Below, piece by piece: positions 8,719 through 14,965 of a DNA stretch of 16,439 bases. The position numbers and the translations under genes were made by a program. Below the pieces are notes generated by a model. The model was not told the DNA's origin. It did not search any database and worked only from the letters and a program-made list of their open reading frames with translations. The first letter of the stretch is position 1. Each line of letters starts with the position of its first letter. Location: assembly GCA_045106735.1 (NCBI GenBank), contig JBGCEZ010000112.1, forward strand, positions 1-16,439, written 5' to 3'. Origin of the DNA: JBGCEZ01 sp045106735 (lineage in GTDB: Bacteria > Planctomycetota > Phycisphaerae > Phycisphaerales > SM1A02).

Positions 8719-8777
8719 GTCGGCTGCGCCGGCTGGCCCGGCGAATCGGATCGGCGGGGCGCGTTCCCCATCGCATC

Positions 8778-8817
8778 CGCCGGCCGGCGATTCACTGTCG
8801 CCGGCCACCGGCCGACA
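8778..8817 (+). other. GC-rich palindrome and hairpin between the second and third genes of the trio
   Basis: The 171-nt gap holds a 12-bp perfect palindrome, CGCCGGCCGGCG (8778-8789). It is followed by a hairpin in which TGTC-GCCGG (8796-8804) pairs with CCGGC-c-GACA (8808-8817), with one bulged base and a three-base loop. No T-run follows. It may set relative expression of the downstream gene; chance is possible at this base composition. Confidence 0.3.
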
Positions 8818-8889
8818 GATCGGGCAGGGGTGGTCGGCGGCGCCAGGGCGGCGACGTGGGGCCACGCCGGAGTCCCGAGGGTCTTGCCC

Positions 8890-11007
8890 GTGCCCGCGTC
8901 TACCGATCGAACTGCATCCCCCGTTGACGCGCCCTCGCGGCCGATCGTCGACCGCCTGGCCCGCATCCTGGTCACCGAGCCGGCCGACGGCTTGCGGCAC
9001 GTATCCGGCGTTGGGTGGACGCCCGGGATTGCCGGGCCGTTCATCGGTCTGGTGGCCGACGGACTGACGATCCACGATCGCCTTCTCGAACTGGGCGTCA
9101 AACCGGGCGACGCGGTCGAACTGCCCGCCCGGGCCGCCGCAGCTGACGCGGCCCTGTCGCTTGGCGTTCTGCTGGCCGGCTCCGTCGCCGCTTTTGAGCC
9201 GGATGCCGGGCAGGCAGCCGAGCCGATGACCGGGCGTACTGCCCCGCATGCCGCCGGCGAGCATCCGCGGCTTCGATCCGGTTGCACGCTCGCGGCAATC
9301 GGGTCCGGTCGATGGCGCATCGAGATCCGCGACGGAGGGGACGCGGCGCACTCGCACGACGCGACCGCGTCCCACGCTCGCCATGATTCCGCCGTCGGCG
9401 CCGTGGGCCGGACGCCCGCTCCCGCGCCGCCGTCGACGCTCGGACGCGGTGCGTACGCCGGATCCGTCAGCGGGCCGATGGCCGCCGTGATCGCGCGGCT
9501 GAATCGCACGGCCGCTGGTCAGCGTGGCCCCGGCGATGCCGCGGCGATCCGCGTTGGCGGACACTTGTTGACCCACCATGATGTGCTTGCGGAGGTGGAC
9601 CGTGTCGTCGCGCGATTGGGACTGTCGTCGGAGGACACCGTCGTCTCTCGCCGGACGCTCGACGAACGGCCGGGCGTCCTGACTTCATTGCTCGTGCCGC
9701 TCTTCGGCGGCGTTTCGTCAATGGTCTTGCCCCCCGCGCCCGGTGAAGTGCACCATGGGCCAGCGCTCGACGCCCCCGACGGACCGAGTGTCCTGCTGAA
9801 TCGGATGGACGCCACGATCATCTGGCTTGAGGCTGCGCCGTGGCCGATCGTGGCGGTGCGTGACGCCGTCCCCAGCGTGCGGCATGTCTTCGTCGGGCCG
9901 GCGACGCCCGGAGATCCGAGCCTCAGCATCGATTCGCCGGCGAGGAGGACCGCGGGGCCGTCCGCCGCGGAGATGAGCGACGCTTCGGCCTCCGCATCCA
10001 CCGCATCCACCGCATCCACCGCGTCGACCGCGTCCACCGCGTCCACTGCATCCACCGCGGCCCCGTCTTCGGCCGACGATCCGGCCGCGTCTTCCGTGCC
10101 ACCAACGGTCGAGGTCAAGCCTGAGGGCCCTCCCGGCGCTGGCCGCGATGTGCACGATGCGGCCGACTCGACCACGCCCTTCGGGCCGGGCGACGAGGGG
10201 GCACTTCCGTCTTCGCCTTTGCCATCGTCTTCATCGCCGTCACCGTCGGCCCCCGATCGACACGGACGCCGCGATCCGGATGCGGCCGATACGCCGGCGG
10301 AGACGCCGCGTCCCCGGGCGATCCGCGCGCGTTCGGCTCGCCGCACGGGCGGACTCGTCGCGGGACGCGTGAGCGGGCCGTTGAGCGATCCGAGGCAGGG
10401 GGGTGACGGGCGCTTGGCCGATCCAGCGGCAACGCCCGCCGATCGGCCGGTCACCGGCGTCGTGATTCCCATGCCCCGTGGTCCGTGGGCCCGGAAGATC
10501 GCCGGACGTCTGCGCCGCATTGGTGTGGCCGTTGGGCCGGGCCTGCGCGCCGCCGGCGGCCCGCTGCTCCGACTGCCGGCGCCCGGCGAAGGCTGCATCC
10601 ATCTCCACATCGGCCGCGACCTGCACTTGGGCAGCGGCGTCGAACTGTCCTTGGGGGCCGGGGCGACGTTGCACATCGACGACGACGTGGTCATCGAACG
10701 CGGGGCGATTCTCTCGGTCCGGCCGGGAGGCACGCTCATCATCGGCCGCGGCGCGACGATCGGTCATGGCGTGGTCATCGACGCGGCCGGCGGGGTGACG
10801 GTTGGTCCCGAGGCCGACCTCGGTCCGGCGTCCATGATCGTGCCCGGGCCCAGCGCCAATGTGCCGGGGCTGCGCCGAATGGCGACCCATCTCGGACGCG
10901 GCGTGCACGTCGGCGCGCGGGCCATGCTCGTTGGTGGCATCGGGCTCGCCGAAGGAACGGTCGTGGCTCCCGGAACGGTTCGGACCGCCGGGCGGCGCGT
11001 CGGGTGA
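8890..11007 (+). CDS. Fusion of a degenerate AMP-ligase-like region and a left-handed beta-helix (hexapeptide) acyltransferase-like domain
   Basis: About 705 residues in three parts. Residues 20-105 resemble the start of an adenylate-forming (ANL) enzyme: IHDRLLELGVKPGDAVELPA then LSLGVLLAGSVAAFEP. Residues 216-340 resemble its middle: LLTHHDVLAEVDRVVARLGL, LVPLFGGVSSMVLPP and PSVRHVFVGPAT. The Thr/Ser-Gly-rich ATP loop before THHD and the later adenylation motifs are missing. Residues 360-540 are a Ser/Ala/Pro-rich disordered linker with a 9-bp repeat. Residues about 570-700 are a left-handed beta-helix of the WbbJ/LacA type (HIGRDLHLGSGVELSLGAGA, IIGRGATIGHGVVIDAAGG, HLGRGVHVGARAMLVGG). The start is GTG 8890, chosen for GAGGG at 8877-8881; GTG 8830 is also open. 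A modified, possibly non-adenylating glycan-modifying protein is plausible. Confidence 0.65.
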   Translation: MPASTDRTASPVDAPSRPIVDRLARILVTEPADGLRHVSGVGWTPGIAGPFIGLVADGLTIHDRLLELGVKPGDAVELPARAAAADAALSLGVLLAGSVAAFEPDAGQAAEPMTGRTAPHAAGEHPRLRSGCTLAAIGSGRWRIEIRDGGDAAHSHDATASHARHDSAVGAVGRTPAPAPPSTLGRGAYAGSVSGPMAAVIARLNRTAAGQRGPGDAAAIRVGGHLLTHHDVLAEVDRVVARLGLSSEDTVVSRRTLDERPGVLTSLLVPLFGGVSSMVLPPAPGEVHHGPALDAPDGPSVLLNRMDATIIWLEAAPWPIVAVRDAVPSVRHVFVGPATPGDPSLSIDSPARRTAGPSAAEMSDASASASTASTASTASTASTASTASTAAPSSADDPAASSVPPTVEVKPEGPPGAGRDVHDAADSTTPFGPGDEGALPSSPLPSSSSPSPSAPDRHGRRDPDAADTPAETPRPRAIRARSARRTGGLVAGRVSGPLSDPRQGGDGRLADPAATPADRPVTGVVIPMPRGPWARKIAGRLRRIGVAVGPGLRAAGGPLLRLPAPGEGCIHLHIGRDLHLGSGVELSLGAGATLHIDDDVVIERGAILSVRPGGTLIIGRGATIGHGVVIDAAGGVTVGPEADLGPASMIVPGPSANVPGLRRMATHLGRGVHVGARAMLVGGIGLAEGTVVAPGTVRTAGRRVG
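9994..10056 (+). repeat. Seven 9-bp tandem repeats (Ala-Ser-Thr units)
   Basis: The unit GCATCCACC and its variants GCGTCGACC, GCGTCCACC and GCGTCCACT are repeated seven times without interruption. They encode (Ala-Ser-Thr)7 in the linker of the ligase/beta-helix fusion protein. The unit is a multiple of three, so copy changes preserve frame. Ser/Thr density would suit a flexible or modified linker. Confidence 0.9.
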
Positions 11008-11030
11008 CCGTCCTGGCTTCGGCATTCGAC

Positions 11031-11066
11031 TGGCACTGGCTCTGGCACTGGCACTGGCAGTGACAC
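11031..11066. repeat. Intergenic TGGCAC hexanucleotide repeat
   Basis: Six consecutive units (TGGCAC, TGGCTC, TGGCAC, TGGCAC, TGGCAG, TGACAC) lie just after the stop of the fusion gene, outside any credible coding region. The unit length matches the coding hexamer repeats elsewhere in the window. Confidence 0.75.
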
Positions 11067-11179
11067 TGCAGCCGCGACTCGGGCGACAACCGCGGCCAGA
11101 ACGACCCGCACACGCGCAACCGATGATGCTTCGGCCCGCGTCCCGGGCGCTCGCCGTTTGACCCTGGTCCGGGAGCCAC

Positions 11180-11202
11180 AGGCGACGTCCGCCGTGTCGC
11201 CT
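11180..11202. terminator. Candidate bidirectional terminator hairpin between convergent genes
   Basis: AGGCGAC (11180-11186) pairs perfectly with GTCGCCT (11196-11202) around a 9-nt loop. It lies between the end of the fusion gene and the end of the minus-strand esterase-like gene. No T-run adjoins it on either side. Confidence 0.4.
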
Positions 11203-11234
11203 CGATCCGTCGATCCGTGCGGCCCCGGAGCTGC

Positions 11235-12842
11235 TCAGCCCGCGTCATCCGCCGCAGCCTGCATCTCGGCGTACCGGTCTCGGATCACGCGGTAGACCTC
11301 GCGCTTCTGATCCTGATCGGCGACCGAAATGTGGGTGCCCTCGGGGCTGACGCGCAGATCGACGCGGATGCCGACCTCGGCCAAGGCGGCGACCAGGGCA
11401 TCAATCGAGGGTCCAGGACGGTAGCCGTCGCGGGCGCCAACCCAGATCGTGATCGCATTGTCCAGTGATTCGGGAAGCGTGTCGCCTTGCTCGCGCACGA
11501 AGCGGACAAGGTCGAATCGGCTCCAGGCTTCAACCGACTCGGGATCGATCTCCCCCGACGTTCGGTCAAAGAGCGGACGCGGCAGGCCGTCCATCGTCAA
11601 CGGGCTGAACGCGGACTCGAACGATCGCAGCGGTCCCCAGGGACTGGCGGTGATGTCTTCGCGCCGCCACGTGGCCACGGCCGGTTCAACCGGCTGGCCG
11701 TCCGCCCGGATGCCGAGCGCGCGCGGAGTGCCGTCGGCGGTGCGGTACATGTTCTTGGCCGAGTACAAGTCCATGCCGTGAAAGTGCGAGAAGTCCACCG
11801 GGAACGGCGACACCGCGAACGTGCCGGCGAATGCATCGGGATACCGCAGTTGAAGGTGCAGGCCCGCCCAACTGCCGGCCGCATGTCCGTTGAGGAAACG
11901 CGCGGCCGGATCGATGCGATACTTGGCTTCGAGCGTGGGGAGCACTTCCTGCAGGAGGGCCGACGCCCACGGTCCGGTGGTGTCGGAATCAACAAACAGT
12001 GGATGTCCGAAGACCGTGTCCACCTCCACGATGACCGTGATGTGGTCGTTGCCACCGTCGGCCTGCTCCAAGGAGCCCAGATTTCGCGGTCCCACTCGGT
12101 GGTTGAAGCCGTTCTGGCCGATCCAGATGCGCGACGGATAGTGGCGATCCGGCTCGAACTCGTAGCCCGGAGGCACGACCACGGTGGTGCCGATGGTCAC
12201 GGGGTACCCATGGAACGTGGTCAGCAGCTCGCTCGGCAGATCTTCGGTGAAGATCCGCGGGCTGACGCGGGCCGGCGGCTTGGAAACTGGACGGTCGATC
12301 AGCATCTTGATCGGCATCGAGTCAAAGAGCGGGGCGCCGATCGGGGTCGTCCGGCTCTGGACGTTGCCGAGCACCGACGGTCGTTGGGCGTCGAACACCA
12401 GGCCCATGATGGCCACGCCGAAGTAGTTGCGGGCTTCGATGTCCGCGAATGCAACGGGAGCGCTCCGGGCGGTTTCCGCGTTCAGGCGCAGCGGGGTGTT
12501 CGGCTTCCAATCCGTGACGTCGGCGGCGATGATCACGTCGGCGGCAAACGGGCGTGGAACGTTCTGCGGTGCGGTGCCCGCGCCGAGCACGACGTAGACC
12601 GTTCCGCTGAAAGAACTGGTGATGCCCGCGGCGTAGGTCAGCTCGAATTCGACCGGGGGGCGTGGTCCCGCTTCGGGCATGGGGCCGTCCTGGGCAATCG
12701 CCTCAACGGCAATCGCGGCATCGGCGGCCGCCGTGGCGGACGGCGCTGCGGTCAATGTGAGCCCGAACGCGAGTCCGAGTCCAGCGAAAGATGCCGTCCA
12801 GCGGCGGGCGGAACGAACGATCGAAGGGGCGGTCGCGAACAT
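11235..12842 (-). CDS. Exported esterase-family alpha/beta-hydrolase-fold protein with nucleophile Ser replaced by Ala
   Basis: Residues 1-40 form a signal peptide (RSARRW, hydrophobic FAGLGLAFGLTLTAA, then PSATAA). An N-terminal beta-rich region (60-200) precedes an esterase D/PHB-depolymerase-like hydrolase domain: VVVPPGYEFEPDRHYPSRIW, GQNGF, WASALLQEVLPTLEAKYRID (292-311), then the nucleophile elbow. The elbow reads N-G-H-A-A-G-S-W (318-325) instead of G-x-S-x-G, so position 321 is Ala. The expected Asp (WVGARDGY, D472) and His (SPEGTHIS, H504) remain. Hydrolysis by the usual triad should be lost; a binding role, or use of S324, is conceivable. The start at 12842 is supported by the signal peptide and GGAG at 12853-12856. 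Usual product name: putative esterase. Confidence 0.8.
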   Translation of the reverse strand: MFATAPSIVRSARRWTASFAGLGLAFGLTLTAAPSATAAADAAIAVEAIAQDGPMPEAGPRPPVEFELTYAAGITSSFSGTVYVVLGAGTAPQNVPRPFAADVIIAADVTDWKPNTPLRLNAETARSAPVAFADIEARNYFGVAIMGLVFDAQRPSVLGNVQSRTTPIGAPLFDSMPIKMLIDRPVSKPPARVSPRIFTEDLPSELLTTFHGYPVTIGTTVVVPPGYEFEPDRHYPSRIWIGQNGFNHRVGPRNLGSLEQADGGNDHITVIVEVDTVFGHPLFVDSDTTGPWASALLQEVLPTLEAKYRIDPAARFLNGHAAGSWAGLHLQLRYPDAFAGTFAVSPFPVDFSHFHGMDLYSAKNMYRTADGTPRALGIRADGQPVEPAVATWRREDITASPWGPLRSFESAFSPLTMDGLPRPLFDRTSGEIDPESVEAWSRFDLVRFVREQGDTLPESLDNAITIWVGARDGYRPGPSIDALVAALAEVGIRVDLRVSPEGTHISVADQDQKREVYRVIRDRYAEMQAAADDAG

Positions 12843-13110
12843 TGAGCGGGGACTCCGAGAACCGAGAGCGGGCGGGGCAAGGCAAGGCGGCGTGGCCGAG
12901 GCGGTGGACAACGTGGTGGTGGCCAGAGCCTGACCATGCGGAAAGGAACGGGTGAAAGCAGGGGAGCGAAAGCGGGCGGGCGAACGAAGGAGGTGACGAG
13001 GCCGGAAGGATCCAGGATGCGTCATGGCTCCGGTCGGAATTCCGCGAATGGATCCGCCCGTGGATCCGCCCGTGGATGAAGGCGATGACCGGTGGGTGGG
13101 GCAGCCAGTC
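12843..13110. other. Intergenic region between two minus-strand exported-protein genes
   Basis: The strand read by the flanking genes is markedly pyrimidine-rich for about 100 nt before the esterase-like gene. A 12-bp direct repeat TGGATCCGCCCG occurs twice in tandem at 13049-13072. An open frame without stops continues upstream from 12842 to a GTG at 13118 that overlaps the previous stop. Its Pro/Ser/Arg-rich translation and internal signal peptide argue against use of that start. Confidence 0.5.
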
Positions 13111-14571
13111 TCAGTCACGGTCCTCGCCGCTCGGGCGGGACGGCGCCGGGAAGGTGACCGGCTTCAGCGCTTCCTGCAGGGCGAGGACGGCGTAGGCCGT
13201 GGACAACGGGCGTTCGGACTCGAGCCAGCGATCGGTCGGATTGGTCCAGCCGCCGCGTTCGTCTTGCCGGGCGACGAGGGCGTCGATCAGGTCCTCACGC
13301 CAGTTCCGCGGACCGTCCTCGATCGAGTCGATGGTGACCTGCTGGCCGACCCGCAGGGCGCGGGCGGCGGCGTGGAAGTAGTAGAAGACGCCCTGTTGGC
13401 CGAGGCCTGGGTTTTCATCGAACGAATAGTTGCGTCGAATCCAATCGAACACGGCTCGGACCCGAGGATCTTCCGACCCAAGTCCGGCGTAGAGCAAGCT
13501 CTTGAAGCCGGCGTAGCTCATCGAGCCATAACTGCGCAGGGCCCGCGGCGCTTCCTCCGGCAGCAACTCGCCGCGTCGTCCTTCGCCGGCCGCTTCGCTG
13601 GCCATCGATTCGCCGCCACCGGCGGGCGTGTAGATGAACCCGCCGTCGTTCCCGGCCCAGGTGGCGGGATTCGTGCCGGCGAGGTTCTGCGTGCGGGCGA
13701 CGAACGCCAGGGCGCGCTGCACGGCCGGTTCGTCGGGACTCACGCCGGCGTCGTACAAGGCCTCGAGCATCATCTGGGTATTGGAGAGGTCCGGCCGTCC
13801 GTTGCGGCCGTAGCCGGCGCCGCCGAACCAATCTTGCTCCGGCTGCAGGCCTTCGCCTTGGTCCCACTGGCTGTCCATCAGCCATCGCGCCCCTTCAAGG
13901 GCGAAGTCGCGGCTCTCGGGTTCGCCGACCGCGGCCAGGGCACTGATCGCCACCGATGTCACGTAGTTGCCGAGCGGGCCTGCGCCGAACGAGCCGTCTG
14001 CTTGTCGGGCCGAGAGCACGGCGTGCCGGGCTCGGGCAAATGCTTCGGCGTGGGGATGGCTGGCCGACGACTGGGCGAAGGCCCGCATGGCCATGGCCGT
14101 GACCGCGACGGAAACGGAGTCCCCGCGCGTGGGTTGGTCGGTGGGGGCGGTGCGCACCGCGTTCATCCACTGGCCATTTTCGGCTTGGGATGCGGCGAGC
14201 GATTCGAGCCCGCGGGCGATGGCGGCCTGCGCCGCGGCCCAATGCTCGGGGCTGATCGGTACCTGCTCGGCCGCGCCGGCGGTCCGATGGTCCGGAGGCA
14301 TTGGCAGCATCAGGCGCTCGGGCAGCGGCGGAAGGTCCATCCGCGTGATGCGCGTGGGGTCGATGCGCTCGTCCAGGTCGCGTTCGGCGGGTCCGAAGAC
14401 GGGAGGCACTTCGGCCGCCGGAGCCTTGGCGGCTTGGGCCGCCGGCGGCGCGGCCTGGAGGCCGGTTGTGGCCACGGCTGCGCTGGCGAGGGTCAGGCCG
14501 GTGATCGCGAGGCCGGCGAGGCCGGCGAGAGCCAGATTGGCAATGGTGATCGTGCGGCGTGGCGCGGGCAT
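13111..14571 (-). CDS. Exported prenyltransferase/squalene-oxidase-repeat protein
   Basis: 486 residues with an N-terminal hydrophobic export signal or anchor (residues 7-38, after MPAPRRTITI), then a Pro/Ala-rich spacer to about 105. The rest is alpha/alpha-barrel repeats of the squalene cyclase/prenyltransferase type: SLAASQAENGQW, VLSARQADGSFGAGPLGNYV, FVARTQNLAG, SYGSMSYAGFKSLLYAG (347-363), NYSFDENPGLGQQGVFYY and ALVARQDERGGWTNP. The DxDD acid motif of squalene-hopene cyclases is not seen, so terpene cyclisation is not predicted; a periplasmic structural or binding role is more likely. The start at 14571 is supported by the signal sequence and CGGAG (14580-14584) upstream. The esterase-like gene follows 268 nt downstream in the same direction and may be co-transcribed. 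Confidence 0.82.
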   Translation of the reverse strand: MPAPRRTITIANLALAGLAGLAITGLTLASAAVATTGLQAAPPAAQAAKAPAAEVPPVFGPAERDLDERIDPTRITRMDLPPLPERLMLPMPPDHRTAGAAEQVPISPEHWAAAQAAIARGLESLAASQAENGQWMNAVRTAPTDQPTRGDSVSVAVTAMAMRAFAQSSASHPHAEAFARARHAVLSARQADGSFGAGPLGNYVTSVAISALAAVGEPESRDFALEGARWLMDSQWDQGEGLQPEQDWFGGAGYGRNGRPDLSNTQMMLEALYDAGVSPDEPAVQRALAFVARTQNLAGTNPATWAGNDGGFIYTPAGGGESMASEAAGEGRRGELLPEEAPRALRSYGSMSYAGFKSLLYAGLGSEDPRVRAVFDWIRRNYSFDENPGLGQQGVFYYFHAAARALRVGQQVTIDSIEDGPRNWREDLIDALVARQDERGGWTNPTDRWLESERPLSTAYAVLALQEALKPVTFPAPSRPSGEDRD

Positions 14572-14669
14572 GGGTCGGTACTCCGTGGAGGCGGGCAAGG
14601 GCGGGCGGCGGGCGGCGGGCGATCGTCGAAGAGCGTCAACCGGTCCCGAACGCCGGGGTGGCGGCGTGC

Positions 14670-14675
14670 ATGCTA
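14670..14675 (-). promoter_or_regulatory. Possible -10 box for the squalene-repeat protein gene
   Basis: The minus strand reads GGGGTAGCATGC here. TAGCAT fits the TANNNT form of a -10 box, about 100 bp before the start at 14571. No convincing -35 is found. Confidence 0.2.
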
Positions 14676-14925
14676 CCCCGGCCATCGCCGCCGGATTCCA
14701 CTCGCCGCGGCCTGGGCGTGGCCCGGCGAATCCACCGCGGCCGCACGGAGCGGCTCGCCGGAAGCAGAGCGATTGAACCCTGGAAGTATTGCGATTCATG
14801 GCCCATCCCCGGGCGTTCTGGGCATCGTCAATCGGGCGTCCGAAGCCCGTGAGGGGCAGGATTCGCCGTCGCCGGCCGTCATTCTCGGGCCTGTGGCGGC
14901 CGTTCCGTGGCTCCCGATCGTCCGT

Positions 14926-14957
14926 GGGCCGCCGGTCGACCGCGGCCCTCCTACGAT
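14926..14957 (+). promoter_or_regulatory. Inverted repeat plus -10-like box immediately before the 6-phosphogluconolactonase-like gene
   Basis: GGGCCG-c-CGGTC (14926-14937) and GACCG-CGGCCC (14938-14948) form a nearly perfect palindrome with one unpaired base. TACGAT (14952-14957) follows four bases later, and the ATG is at 14966. If TACGAT is a -10 box, transcription would begin within a few bases of the ATG, giving a leaderless or nearly leaderless mRNA, and the palindrome would sit in the core promoter like a repressor operator. No Shine-Dalgarno sequence is seen. Confidence 0.35.
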
Positions 14958-14965
14958 GGCTCCAG

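Larger units (their letters stand above)
14572..14965. other. Divergent intergenic region (394 bp) upstream of two genes
   Basis: No gene is supported here; the plus-strand frame upstream of 14966 is open back to an ATG at 14798, but its translation is Arg-rich and unlike the family. The region contains a minus-strand TAGCAT (14670-14675), a slightly AT-richer patch at 14774-14799 and a long inverted repeat at 14926-14948, so it probably holds both promoters. Confidence 0.5.

Noticed and set aside
9994..10056. Repeat run considered as a CRISPR array
   Set aside because: Units are 9 bp and contiguous with no spacers, inside an intact reading frame.
11487..12845. Plus-strand frame of 452 codons opposite the esterase-like gene
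   Set aside because: Arg/Gly/His-rich with no family pattern; the minus strand encodes a signal peptide and hydrolase blocks.
13049..13072. Two tandem copies of TGGATCCGCCCG considered as an attachment site or insertion-sequence target duplication
   Set aside because: The copies are adjacent with nothing between them and no transposase or integrase is nearby; simple tandem duplication is enough.
14798..14965. Upstream in-frame ATG giving a 56-residue longer Pgl-like protein
   Set aside because: The extension is Arg-rich, does not match the family N-terminus, and would place the inverted repeat and TACGAT box inside coding sequence.
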